From: Branchinecta lynchi
Lineage: Eukaryota > Arthropoda > Branchiopoda > Anostraca > Branchinectidae
DNA length: 64,000 bases
Direction: 5' to 3'
Assembly: GCA_023053575.1 (NCBI GenBank)
Contig: JAKZAP010000010.1
Coordinates: forward strand, 18,784,628-18,848,627
Shown here piece by piece: positions 52,444 to 63,818 of this stretch. Positions within the stretch are counted from its first letter, which is position 1; each line of letters opens with the position of its first letter. The notes under the pieces were generated by a model. The model did no database searches and had not been told where the DNA came from. It saw nothing but the letters and a program-made list of their open reading frames with translations. The translations under genes were made by a program, and so were the position numbers.

Positions 52444-53262
52444 CAGAGACGTTACTAGCCAAAATGTTCGGGGGGGGGGGGGGGCTAGGCATTTACCGAC
52501 TGGCTGGTAATTTTTACCGACTTTTTTTGCAGAAAAAACGAATGTTTCAACAACAAAAATGACATTTTTGAAAAAAATCGACTAATTTTCAGAAAAAATC
52601 CACTGATTTTCAGAAAAAACGACTGTAAATATTCTTTGAGCCCAAGCTGACTTTGAAACATTTATTCAAACAATGTTTACACGGATACGTCAGCTCTGAT
52701 TTTTCATCAGCGATATTTCGGCCCTTCTTGGCAAGGGTCCTCGTCAGGCTGTCAATCTTCTTGTTCAACTTCGGGGAAGGAAACAAACCTGTAACCAGGT
52801 TTACAGGTTGGTTACAGGTTTGTTTCCTTCCCCGAAGTTGAACAAGAAGATTGACAGCCTGACGAGGACCCTTGCCAAGAAGGGCCGAAATATCGCTGAT
52901 GAAAAATCAGAGCTGACGTATCCGTGTAAACATTGTTTGAATAAAAACGACTGTTTTGACTAAAAGTCGACCAATTTTCCGAAAACCGACTGTTTTCATT
53001 AAAAAAATTAACTGTTTTGACGGAAAATCGCGGCGCTTCGCGCAGACATGGTTGATGATGATGATGATATATTCAATATGTATACAACTGAAATTGATCT
53101 ACATCAGTTAAATACACAAACACACACAAAGACTGAATTACACATAGCAAGATATAAACTGTGGCTAATGTCCAAGCCCACCGCAAAACGGTTGTTTTTT
53201 ATCGACTGGCCGACAGCATTGCTCACAGCCCCCCCCCCCCCCTCCCAGTCGTGACGCCCCTG
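52444..53262. mobile_element. hAT-like element with perfect 8-bp duplication
   Basis: Flanked by ATCAAGAT at 52436-52443 and 53263-53270. The right end GTGACGCCCCTG belongs to the CAGGGGCG family; the left end CAGAGACGTTACTAG is decayed. It holds repeated CGACTGTTTT words and a nested F1 foldback. Confidence 0.82.
52661..52945. mobile_element. Foldback F1, second perfect palindrome
   Basis: Arms 52661-52795 and about 52812-52945 are exact reverse complements. It shares the F1 consensus but has its own variants (CTCTGATTTTTCATC; GTCAATCTTCTTG), each mirrored in the other arm. Confidence 0.9.
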
Positions 53263-53499
53263 ATCAAGATTATGTAAACGCGAAAACTCCTGCTCTGAAC
53301 AAGCACAGGGGCTTGCTCAGCTCAGCTACTTTTTAAAAATATTTGCCTGCGAAATTCTGTAAAACGCAGCGACTGGAAAAAAGAAACGGTCATTAAAATA
53401 TTGACGGCCCCGCGATTTTTCAGGGCCAAACATCGATTTTTCACTGCCCACCTGCATACGCCATAAATCAGGCTAAAGACGAGGCTTCACCTTCCAGAT

Positions 53500-53830
53500 T
53501 TTTCTTCTGGATTCCAGACAACCGTTCACGGATCTGGAAGGTGAAGCCAGGCCAAACACGTCTGGAAATCCGGGGTGTTGGACACCGTAGATTCCAGATG
53601 TCTGGAAGGTGCCATTGAGACAATCAGTTCGAAACACAAAAATATGCAAATGTAGGAAGAAAACGGAATGTGATTTGACAGTTGTGATTGGGATGCAAGA
53701 GATATTTGAAATGCGAAGGGGACATCTAGGAAAAGTTGAAGGCCAACAAATTTAGCTGTCATCATTATCATGAAGATCTGGAAGGGTTGGCTTGACTATG
53801 CGGAAGCCCCAGACGTCTGGTAATCTGATA
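53500..53830. repeat. CCAGACGTCTGG-rich repeat
   Basis: Inverted GATCTGGAAGGTG / CACCTTCCAGA words; 53760-53826 matches 5071-5130 almost exactly. Confidence 0.6.
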
Positions 53831-53880
53831 TCCAACTGTAAATAACGTTCCCTTTTCTTCCCCCATTTGCATATTTGTGG

Positions 53881-54440
53881 GATTCTAGGACAATTGGTCA
53901 CAACAATTCGTCACAGGACAATTCGTCACAGACAATTGGTCACACGGACGGTTAGTCACAGGGACAATTTGTCTTATGACAATTAGTCACACGGACTATT
54001 CGTCGCAGGACAATTCGTCACTAGGACAGTTCGTCATATTTTAGAAAATTTACCATTACAAAGGTAGTTTGGATCAGGTTTGGATAAATAAAAAAATGCC
54101 ACCCCTTTACAAGAGGTTGTTTGAATCAATATTTAAATCATTATTTTTAACCCTTGCTCTAATCTCCGATATTTAATCATCAATCTTAGTGTTATATATT
54201 CTCGAGGAGAGTCAAGTTATTAGTTAAATATGTAACTCGCAAAGACTGAGAGAGGTCGTTAAAAACTATATTATTAAAGATTCTCATATACAAAACACAA
54301 ATTCAAGCAAACAGTGATGTTCTCGGGAAGTATTTGTCTTGCAGCGATTTTGATGTCACCATGAGAATGCTGACAGCGTTGGCTTTTCTCCCAATGGTGA
54401 CATTTTTTTTAATCCTTCTGTGGGAGTTGCGATAGCGGCT
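53881..54440. mobile_element. MULE-like element, copy C, truncated
   Basis: Begins GATTCTAGGACAATTGGTCA with eight to ten ~14-bp CAATTCGTCACAGGA repeats. The interior from 54060 to 54440 is the reverse of 56660-57010, including a scrap of the transposase. Confidence 0.7.
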
Positions 54441-54458
54441 GGATGCCAGAGAAATGGA

Positions 54459-54841
54459 TAGTGTTGGGTGATATTTGGAGTTTTCGATATATCGATATAT
54501 CGATATTTTCACTTTCGATAATCGATATATCGATATCGATATTTTTTTTAGTATGTTTCGCTATAGGATTATAGAATACGTCTCGTTTCGCCAAAATAAA
54601 AAAAGGAAATTGTCTTTAAATAGTATCTTGCATCATCTCAAACTCCGAACAAATAAGAACTGAGTTACGAACACATATTGCTCCAATTTCGGATATATAA
54701 ATTTAGGTTATGTTGGATTATCTACAATAATTATGAATGAAAAAATATTCGATATCGATATTCACGTTTCGATATTCGATATCGATATTTGGTCCGATAT
54801 ATCGATATATCGTTATCGGTATCGAATATCGCCCAACACTA
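54459..54841. mobile_element. hAT MITE with TAGTGTTGGG ends
   Basis: TIR TAGTGTTGGGTGATATT / AATATCGCCCAACACTA; 8-bp duplication GAAATGGA at 54451-54458 and 54842-54849. Subterminal regions are dense in self-complementary ATCGATAT words. Confidence 0.88.
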
Positions 54842-55211
54842 GAAATGGATTCTCATTTGCAGTGCCACCTGCAAGCAGTTTGCAAACTTAGGTCGAAGTT
54901 GCTTTGCTTCAGTAAACTTGTAGAAGTTGAACTTGTTCCAGAATTCGGAATTTAGGTAACCAACTTGTACAATCACTGGCACCCCTATCGGCTCACGGCT
55001 GGCTAACCCTTGTTGCAGCCAGTTGAACTTATTTCATTACTGATTTACAGCAGTGGTTTGTTATCTTCCAATTGCCACAGTGGTGGTAGCTGACAGGATG
55101 TCTGGTAAGTCTGTGAGAAGTTTCACTACTGATATTTTGGCTGTAATAGGCTAATAATGGCAATTCTTCTTCATCAACAGTGTTGATCAGTGGATGAGAC
55201 ATGACCACCAA

Positions 55212-55894
55212 AATGTCCTACGGGCTACGGAACCGGTAGTTCTCTTGGAAAACAAACTAAAACAAACAAGATGAGTTGTGATTCCGGGATCTGACGTCAC
55301 TGACTAACTGCTAACTGGAACTTGTATGTGCTGTCTGTTCCAGCTCCGTTCAGGTAGTAAGTGGAATAGCTCACAGAAACTTCATCGTTCACAAGCTTCT
55401 TGTCCGGTGTCTCATGGAATTGTGTACTCAGAAGCTAGGGAGCCGGTAATTGATACCGGAAACTGTATAATTGGAGCTTGCAGGGAGCTTGTGTTCCGGT
55501 AGTCTCTACTTGGAATATAGAACTTAAAGGAAACTTAAAGTACGACTCCCGGTTCCCTAGACAGTGCCAATACGTAGAACCCTCGGAGTCGTACGTATTC
55601 TAACGATTGAAATGTGGCTAATAAGTTGTCCACGTAGACACCACCGGAACAGAAGCTCCAATTATACAGTTTCCGGTATCAACTACCGGCTCCCTAGCTT
55701 CTGGGTACACAATTCCGTGAGGCTACCGGACGAGAAGCTGGTGCAATGAAGTTTCCGTGAGCTATTTCCACTTACTACCGGAATGGGAGCCAGCACATAC
55801 AAGTTTCCGTTAGTCAATGACGTCAGATCCTGGAATCGCAGCTCATATAGTTTGGCTTCCGTGAGAACTACCGGTTCCGTAGCCCTTAGGACAT
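55212..55894. mobile_element. Foldback element F3
   Basis: ATGTCCTACGGGCTACGGAA at the left pairs with TTCCGTAGCCCTTAGGACAT at the right; further paired blocks include GATCTGACGTCACTGAC and CCGGAAACTGTATAATTGGA. Arms are diverged. Confidence 0.8.
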
Positions 55895-55992
55895 AAAGTA
55901 CGGCTCCCAGTTCCCTAGACAGTGCCTCAAACCACAGCTCTTGACCTGTTGACAGTCAGGTTTGGCTTGAAGCTCACCAATATGATTAAACG

Positions 55993-57196
55993 GTGTCTAG
56001 TCAATTCATCACAGGACAATTCGTCACAGGACAATTTGTCACAAGGACAATTCCTCAGAAAGACAATTCGTCATAAGGATAATTCGACATAAGGACAATT
56101 CGTCATTAGGACAATTCTTTATACGGACATTTCATCACAGAGAGCCTGATTTCAAGGTTGGATTTCGTTTTTAAGCTATATGTTCTTAATTACTCTGTTA
56201 CATTAAAATAGTATGGCTAAAAATGCATTAAAACATATATCTATCAGCGATTTCCCGCATATATTCGAGTATGTCAGTTTGACTAGACCAATATCTCCCT
56301 ACTATGGTTTTCAGTCGCAGGTTAGTCTTCGTACTTCCACTTCTTGGGTGGGTTCGGGCACCCAGAAACAAATCCCTCAATACTCATTTTTGTTTTGCCC
56401 TGCTCCGTCAGCAGAATGAAATGAATTTACAAATGTTTTGATGAGCTGCTCCAACATGTTTGTTGAATGCTGAATGCCTTCCTTCAAATTGTTGTTAGTC
56501 CTAGGAAGGTCTTCTGCGATACGCTCAAAGACGTTCCAGACAGGGATAGGAAAGAGAGCATTTCTGCTTGCCCTGATGGCCTTTGAGGTTCTTCCTATAG
56601 AAGTGTCTTCAAAGTAGTTGAGGATTGGATATACTTTAGATGGACAGATTTGAACATAGTGGTAGAACGCTGGTGGGATATCCACCATTGGGAGAAAAGC
56701 CAACGCTGTCAGCATTCTCATGGTGAGAGCAAAATCGCTGCAAGACGAACACTTCTCGAGAACATCGCTGTTCGCTTGAATTTGTGTTTTGTATATGAGA
56801 ATCCTTAAAAATAGAGTTTATAGCGACCTCTCTAGGTCTTTGCGAGTTCCAAATTTAACTAATAAATCCTCCACTCTCCTCGAGAAGATGATTATGAGAG
56901 ACTGATGATTAAACATCGGAGATTAGAGCAAGGATTAAAAATAATGATTCAAATACTGATTCAAACAACCTCTTGTGAAGGGGTGGCATTTTAATTTTAT
57001 CCAAAGTACCTTTGTAATAGCAAACTTTCTAAAATATGACGAACTGTCCTAGTGACGAATTGTCCTAGTGACGAATTGTCCTGTGACGAATAGTCTGGGT
57101 GATCAATTGTCATGTGACGAATTGTCCCTGTGACTAACTGTCCGTGTGACGGATTGTCCTGTGATGAATTGTCCTGTGACGAATTGTCCTAGAATC
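55993..57196. mobile_element. MULE-like element, copy B
   Basis: Left array of CACAGGACAATTCGTC units, right array of the inverted unit ending CCTAGAATC. Contains the transposase remnant at 56400-56721. The longest member in the window. Confidence 0.75.
56400..56721 (-). pseudogene. MULE transposase C-terminal remnant
   Basis: Contains ALAFLPMVDIPPAFYHY, VYPILNYFEDTSIGR and PVWNVFERIAEDLPRTNNNL. The YFEDTxIG and W-N-x-x-ER-x-x-x-DLPRTNN pattern is the end of Mutator-like transposases of animals. The catalytic core is absent, so it cannot act. Confidence 0.8.
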
Positions 57197-57569
57197 GATT
57201 AAACTATGATGACTAGTAACTTCATTGCACAATCACTGGCTGTTGGGGGTAGCCAAGCCAAGACCCAGCCTAGTACATACACTAAAGGCCTTTTTCTGCG
57301 ACACAACTGTGGGCCACACACTTCTGACTGTTTGTTGCAGAAACATGATTGTGTGCCGCTAACAGTGCCGCACAGTCGAGCCACTTGTTGAAACTTACAG
57401 AAACGCAGTTTCGTCTATTTTTTTGCTGGTAATTTCAGATATCTGAAAATAAAATTCATGTAAAATCTCAATTAATAGAACCCCAGACTTATTTCCATAC
57501 CATTATGTACAAAAAGCATCCTCAGTTTTAAGTCTATATGCTTGAACAAGTAGTTGACATTATTGTTTA

Positions 57570-60291
57570 GACACTCTCTCTCTCAGTTCTGGTATGGCTT
57601 CGGATCAGGGTTGTCCATTTCGCCTCTTCGCGGCTGGGCAGCGTTGCCTTAGTCACTTAGATTGACTCAGGCAGGTCCGCTGTGTTCAGTCCTGTTGCCC
57701 CTGCACGTATCCGGTGGTAGACTCTACTTTCGACTTTTCCCCGGAATGGGGAGAACTTGGGGTGGGGTTTGGCAGTCAGAAGGCTCTGGGAGCGAATGCG
57801 GGAAATGTCTCGAAAGTGGGATTGGCCTGTTGGTTGTTTGGCAGGCTGACGTCGCTTCCTTAGCCGCTTTGTCAGCAATGTCATTCCCCCGTATCCCCAT
57901 GTGGGTGGGGATGTACTGGAGGGATATGGAGCATCCTTTTTTGGAGAGAACGATGATCAGTTGGACTGTCATGTGGAGGTCCATGTCTTCATTTTCGCAT
58001 GTTGTGGACGCTAACGACTGGAGAGCTGACATCGAGTCGGAGTAGACCATCATCTTCATGGGAGTTGTTGGGAGTCGTAGTAGGGTCTCAAGTGCCAGAT
58101 TTATTGCACAGATTTCTGCTGACATGATGCAAAGGGGGGGGGGGGGGAGATAGTTTTTCCAGAGTGACGATGTTCAGGTCAGCCAGAAATGCGCTGCAGC
58201 CCGTCGAAGAGTCTGGTTTCGATCCGTCGAGGAAAACCGGGAAGTGGTTTTTGTGAGCCTTCTGCCGTAACTGAGCAAACCTGATTTTGACATACTGAAG
58301 CGATAGCTCGGACTTCTTCGTATCGGAACAAGACCAAAGGTTTCGATGGGATCCCAAAAGTTCAAATTTGATCCAGACAATTGGTTCTTGTCTTCGCCAG
58401 ACTCCTTGAACACTTTTACTATTAAACTTTAGAAAAAGATTAAGGCAAAATAGCTAATCATATGAGAAAACCAAGTTCAGATATGGATTCAGCATGTGTG
58501 TTTACCCCTTTAAGTCATATCTGTTTTGACGAAGCAGATCGAAACTTCCTGCCTTACTTCTGCCAATATTCCGGTTTCGGCGGAACTCCGGAACTACTTG
58601 TCTGGTGAAAACATAAAGCTCAAAAACGAATTCAGCATGTCTCCTTACCCCTACATCCAACCTCTAATCAACTTCCAATTAAACTTTCACTTTTAACAAA
58701 TCCGGTTTCCGCCGGATTCCGAGCGATCTATAGGTCCGGTGAGAAAATGGTTGTCATATGCGAATTCAGCATGTCTAGTTACCCGCAAATCGAACATCTT
58801 ATCAAATTTAAATAAAACTTTTACTTTAAATAAATTCTCCGGTGGCCGGATTCCGGCCGAACTACTTGTCCGGCGAGAAAATAATTTTCATATTCGGTCT
58901 CAACACGTTTCCTTGCCCCAGAATCGAACCTCCAATCAACTTCATATTACTTTTCAAAGATATTCCGGTTTTCGCTGGATTTTAGGTGAACTATTTTTCC
59001 GGCGAAAAAATAAATTTGATATTCGGATTCAGCATGTCTCCTTACCCCTAATTCGACTATTTCATTAGCTTTTTAAAATATTTTTTGTTCCCCTTAATTT
59101 TAAACCCCTCCCCCACCCCTAAATATAGAGCTACATAGCCCATCTTCGAACTTGACCTGTACTTTGACCAAAAGAGTCCGCATGCCATGTTTGATCAAAA
59201 TATCTCAACCCCTTCGAGAGTTATCGTGCTAACAGACGGACGGACGGACAGACGGACAACTTTACGATGTCATAGGTATCCCTCCACTTACGTTTTGGGA
59301 TCCCAAAAATGGAGGGATATCGTAGGCTTGGCGATCGTCCACGGTGGCAAAGTGCTGATTTTCGGCTTGACTACAAATGGCAAAATAGGGTGGTACGTTT
59401 AGAGGCGCTTGATTTCGGACGGGATACTAGGGGAGGGCTGTTGATGTAGCAGCCAGCTTTTCAGTATGTGGTGGGGTGTACCTTCTTTGGTGATGCATCT
59501 GGCTAACAGGAGTTCCCGCCGAGCTGAGACGGGTTTTCATTCCTGCTTCATCCAGAAGAAATTGTGTTTTGGCGGATCTGCGGAGATCAAAAACAATCCT
59601 AAGGGCCGTATTTTCGGCTGTTTCGAGCTGGTTTAGGGTCGTTTTGGCGCAAAACCCATAGACAATCAGTCCATAATCTATATGAGGTCTGATGTATTGC
59701 TTGTAGAATGCTAGGAGGATCCTTTCGGAGCACCCAAATGGAGTAGCTGCCAACCTGAGCATGAGGCGGGTTTTGCGGAGGCGTCGGGTAGATAGGTCCT
59801 TGACGTGGGTCTGAAAAGTCAGCGTTCTGTCCAGTATTATTCCAAGGTATTTCGTCTGATGTGTCTCAGGGATGACTTGTCCGTTGAGAGTAATGATACA
59901 GGGTATAGACGATCTTTTTCTGTGGAACTGGACGACTATCAATTTCGACAGAGCGAGTGGGAGTTCTGATCTTGCAGAGAACTGCTCCATGGTAAGCATT
60001 GCTGATTGGAGTTTCTGTTCAGCCTCGGAGTGCGATGCACCAACAGCCCATGAGCCCAAGTCGTTGGCAAATTCTCCGTGTTCGTCTGGAGGTCTGAGGT
60101 CCCACAGAAAAAGAGCAGGTAGCAGAGGACAGCCCCCTGCGGCAGGCCAATTTCTGTTTTCCTCGTTGCGGATATTTTGGAGTTGACCTTAACTGCTAGC
60201 ATTCTGTCGCTAAGAAAGCTTTCTATGCAGGAAACCACCTTTTCCGGGATTCCCATTGGGAGTAATTTTGGGACTAATGTGCGCTTCGCCA
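57570..60291 (-). pseudogene. LINE with RT and RNase H, itself interrupted
   Basis: From the right: RT palm with EIGLPQGAVL (near 60160), then TKYLGIILDRTLTFQTHVKD, RPHIDYGLIVYGF and a C-terminal region (59427-59900). After the inserted R2 copy comes an RNase H domain with FLDGSKPDSSTG (58210), SAEICAINLALE (58110), VYSDSMSALQSL (58045) and YIPTHMGIRGNDIADKAA (57880). RT plus C-terminal RNase H suggests an I/R1/LOA-type LINE. Frameshifts, a 14-G run at 58134-58147, and the insertion kill it. Confidence 0.85.
58327..59307 (-). mobile_element. R2 family copy inside the LINE
   Basis: Starts AACAAGACCAAAGGTTTCGA, ends CGTTTTGGGATCCC; includes GACGGACGGACAGACGG and four ~140-bp modules. LINE coding sequence resumes on both sides. 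Confidence 0.8.
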
Positions 60292-60778
60292 GACGCCAGA
60301 ATCGAGCCACAAAATCGACAATCACCTCGCCAGTTGTTTGTCGAATTTGAGCCACAAAGCGAGCCATGAAAATCGTGTTGGTCGAAACACACTTGTGGGC
60401 CGCACGAAAGACAGTGGAAAGACTCTTTTCAAGCCACAGTCGACCCCTGGTCGACCCACAAATTGTTTGTGGGAGCACAGAAAAACGCCTTAAGCTTTTA
60501 ACACCATGTTAAAGCTTTGTTAAAGCACCATTTTTTTTTGAAACCATGCCCAAATGCTGGAACAAGCTGGCAGAGGTGAGTATGGTGCTCAGAGCTCATA
60601 CTTGTGTCTACCCCTTAATCACCAGAGGTGTACCAGTACATTTTCAAAGTCAAAATAAATGACTGCCTTGTCTATTCAGCGTATATTGGCCTGATATTGG
60701 CCAAAGTGTTGTAGCCTATAGGCTACTGATACTGGTACTTGTACAACTACTTGCCGTATGTTCATATCTCTGTTCTAG

Positions 60779-60975
60779 GCATACCATACTTTCCCCAACG
60801 AGGAAGAGGTGACTTAAACGATGATGGGTGTGGCGATGCAGAATTTTGGGCTGATGACTATGTACCTGCTGAACAATTTGGTGGCTATCGCAGATACCAT
60901 GGTTCACACGGAGGAATGGGAAATGGAGGCTTCAGGGCACAAGGAGGACCTGGACCCAGGAGGGGAAAGTTTCTA
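60779..60975 (+). CDS. Second gene, Gly/Arg-rich exon
   Basis: Internal exon with acceptor TTCTAG and donor GTAGGT. It starts with two bases completing a codon and encodes IPYFPQRGRGDLNDDGCGDA, an acidic stretch with aromatic residues, then a Gly/Arg/His-rich low-complexity tail (MGNGGFRAQGGPGPRRGKFL). It ends in phase 0 and joins in frame to 63133. Gly/Arg-rich stretches of this sort are common in RNA-binding proteins, but I do not recognise the family. A possible first exon lies at 60554-60575: an ATG, seven codons and one base before GTGAGT, in the phase this exon needs. It is too short to trust alone. Confidence 0.65.
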
Positions 60976-61089
60976 GTAGGTTTATTTTTATTTTTGAGCA
61001 AGGTCAAGCTAACTAGGCCATTACGGCAATCCTATTGGTAGGTTAAGCCTATCTGTTTAGGGGTCGGAGAGGCAGTTTAGATTAAAGGA

Positions 61090-61740
61090 AAGAGACATTT
61101 TTTTTAAAGCTGATAAGAGAGCCAATCCAGGGGTATTAAAACATGCTGGATCCACATCTGAAACTTACTTTGTCGCCGGAAAAATAGAAAGGAATCTGGC
61201 CCTAACTGAAAACTGTGAGCGTAAAATTAAAGCTTTTCTCTATGTATGATTAGAGGTTCGAAATTAGGCCAAGTGGACATGCCGAGTCCGTTTTTGAATT
61301 TCCTTTTCTCGTCGGTATTAGAAACGTCGCTGTTTCAGTGTGGAATGGCCTCCCGGATAGTATTAGAGCGTCGGTAACTTAATTTTGTTTAGAAGAAAGT
61401 TAAAGAAATTTTTAATTAAAAAAGTTGGTTGAATTTTGTGGGTTGTTGGAAGGGGGTGTAGGGAGGCGGGGAGTGAGGAGGTGGGTAGGTTGTGACGAGG
61501 GAATCATTTTTCTTTCCTGTTTCTTTTTTCTTTTTCTTTACCTCCTATTTCTTTTTTTTGAAAATATATTAGATTAGTTTTTCTCTTATTATTTATTGAA
61601 TAATTTGTAAGTTAAAAGATGGTTAGAAGATACAGCCACCCACAGGATTTTTGTCTTTTATGTGGTTGTTGAGTTTTTTTGTATAATGTATTTGTGTTTT
61701 TTTGGTGAAGTAAAACATATCGGAATCTGAAGATCTGAAT
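61090..61740 (+). pseudogene. R2-like scrap and LINE C-terminal fragment
   Basis: 61090-61310 has decayed R2 modules. 61330-61420 reads VSVWNGLPDSIRASVT and then, in another frame, FRRKLKKFLIKK, a typical LINE C-terminus with its 3' UTR to about 61740. Confidence 0.6.
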
Positions 61741-61817
61741 CTAGTTTGACCGGGGTCGAGCTAACGACCTTGTATCCCTGCTGGCCCAAAGTGGTCGACT
61801 TATATTATTATGAAGTG

Positions 61818-62600
61818 TTTTTATGGCACTTGACCTTCGGCCAAGCGCCATATAGCGATCGCTATTTCTGTCCGTCCGTCGGTCGGTCGGTCGGTCTGTC
61901 TGGGTTTTGCTAGTTCGGTCACTTCCACATAAGCTAGGACGATGAAAGTTGGCAGGCAAATCAGGGACCCCAAATGATTAAGTTGGAAATAGTCACTTCG
62001 CCGATCCGAGCACCGTGGGGGAGTGGAAGGAGAGGGAATCCAGAATCTTGAGGTATTTACAACTTTCGAACGGGTGATCGAATCTTAATGAAAATTGATA
62101 TTTGGAAAGACCTCGTGCTCAGACGACCCACTTAAAATCCGGACCGAATTCGGTGGCTTGGGAATCTCGGGGAAATGCTTTGAGTGGAGGGATCGGGATG
62201 AAACTTGGTAGGAAGAGCAGGCATAAGTCGTTCATACAAAATTGACATCGAACCGAATTCGGGCACTGTGGGGGGAGTTGGGGGGGGGGGACCGACAACC
62301 GGCGAGTGCGGTACTTCATGATGTAGTAAGACGATGAAACTATGCTGGCGTATCAAGGACTCGAACAAACTGACTTCGAAAATATCCATTACCATGGTCT
62401 CGCCATCGTGGGGGGAGTGGAGGAATGGGGAATACGGAATCTAGTGGCATTCATAACCTTTGAACGGGTGATTCGATTTGAATGAAACTTGGCAAGTGGA
62501 AAGAAGTGTCGTCTCCGGTGTTCCATGTCAAGTCCGGATTGGATCCGATACTTGTGGGTGAAGTTGAGGGGGCACCCCGCGAAGCGGCAACGGCGCATTT
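61818..62600 (-). mobile_element. R1 family, second hairpin-ended copy
   Basis: TATGGCACTTGACCTTCGGCC with AAGCGCCATATAGCGATCGC forms the same end hairpin as 30029-30054, then CGGTCGGTCGGTCGG and G-rich modules like 1-815. Confidence 0.72.
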
Positions 62601-63088
62601 TGTCGGCACAAACGGGACATCCCCCCCCCCAAAGGTAAAAGCCTAGTGACGCCCCTGGGTCCACCCTCCTAACAATAGTAACTATTAGCTATTTCTTCTG
62701 TGTTTTGCCCGACAAATATTTGCAGGATTTTATTTCTTGCGTATAAAAAGAACCCGAGGTGCCGACGACGCTCGACTAAAGCATACAAGTTTGATTTCTT
62801 CTTTATTCCTTCTGTATAAAAAGAACCCGATATGCCGTAGAGAATACCGAGGCTCGACAAAAAGCATGCAGGATTCGATTTCTTCCTTGTTTCGCCCGAC
62901 AAATGTTTGCAGGATTTTATTTCTTGCGTATAAAAAGAAGTCGAGTCGACCGACGCTCGACAGAAGCATACACAATTCTATTTCTTCTGTGTTTGCCGGT
63001 GCCCCTCCGCTCCGCGCCGACAAACACGTTTCAAGACCTTTGGGGGGGATCCCCCCTCCCCCCCCCCCCCCCCATAGTGACGCCCCTG
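62600..63088. mobile_element. CAGGGGCGT-type element ends with inverted array
   Basis: Right termini TAGTGACGCCCCTG at 62644-62657 and 63075-63088, each after a C run. 62690-63010 is the 5395-6075 tandem array in reverse (CGTATAAAAAGAACCCGA, CCGACAAATATTTGCAGGA). It lies directly upstream of the zinc-finger exon. Confidence 0.6.
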
Positions 63089-63132
63089 GGTGGAACACGC
63101 TATAAATCTCTAGTTGGCCTTTTTTGTTCCAG

Positions 63133-63272
63133 AAAGCCAATGGTGCCAACACCCATGAATTGTTTTGCGAGATGTGTCAGGTCCCTTTGCCATCCGTCTT
63201 TCACCGGACCCAACACGAACTTGGAAAAAAACACCAAAGGAAAGCCGTGGGATTGTCACCCCTTAAGACTCG
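63133..63272 (+). CDS. Second gene, U1-type C2H2 zinc-finger exon
   Basis: Acceptor TTCCAG at 63127-63132, phase 0, continuing from 60975. It encodes a finger with spacing C-x2-C-x12-H-x5-H (FCEMCQVPLP... HELGKKHQRK), the pattern of U1-like/matrin-type fingers that bind double-stranded RNA or RNA-protein complexes (ZNF346, ZFR, ZMAT families). Donor GTATTT at 63273 is mediocre. The frame stays open to a TAA at 63358-63360 with AATAAA at 63434, so this may instead be the last exon, although the sequence after about 63290 resembles a LINE tail. The gene is cut by the window edge or disrupted; I cannot name it. Confidence 0.65.
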
Positions 63273-63289
63273 GTATTTATTTTTTATAA

Positions 63290-63450
63290 ATATTTTTTTA
63301 TGTTCGACAAACTGTTTAATTCTGTTACAAATTTATGAATTCGTACAAGGTTTAAAATGAATTGTATATATAAATTATATTTTGTTTAAGTTGACAGTCC
63401 TATGTTATCATGTTGTGAAACAGATATTCAGGAATAAATACGATGATTTG
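63290..63450 (+). mobile_element. LINE 3' tail-like sequence
   Basis: TTGTATATATAAATTATATT, then TTGACAGTCCTATGTTATCA and GGAATAAATACG resemble the tail at 14235-14320. It may supply a polyadenylation signal to the zinc-finger gene. Confidence 0.45.
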
Positions 63451-63818
63451 TTAATTTCAACCGGGCGAGTGAAAGAACGCACGAAGTGTGGCTCTCTTCT
63501 TTATTATTTATTGAACTAAACGCCAACCAGGGACACTCGTACATAACGACCCCAAAAACAAAGGAACAAATCACAGAAAATATTCATTTCAAAAATGTGG
63601 CGCTCAATGTTGGCTCGTCGTACATGTAGGTATCTCGCCCTTCCATATCCATCAAAGTGACAGAGACAGGTGAGAACGTGACCCGAGTGCACCTCAGTAT
63701 CTCACTATCAGAAGGCAGTATCTAGGTCTGGATTCGAAGGGAAGGTTTCCTATGCAGGTCCTAGAAATATAGAATTATTGCCAAATGGGACCATTTGCAG
63801 TTCTTTGGCGTGGACCCG

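Larger units (their letters stand above)
57287..60489. mobile_element. TA-type MITE split by a LINE
   Basis: 57287-57569 matches the left half of 38429-38907 and 60292-60489 its right half. The ~2.7 kb between is a LINE. Confidence 0.8.

Noticed and set aside
53881..54030. CRISPR-like short repeats
   Set aside because: Repeats of ~14 bp with no unique spacers, and they form inverted element ends.
54459..54841. Simple TATCGA microsatellite
   Set aside because: It has exact inverted ends and an 8-bp target duplication, so it is an element.
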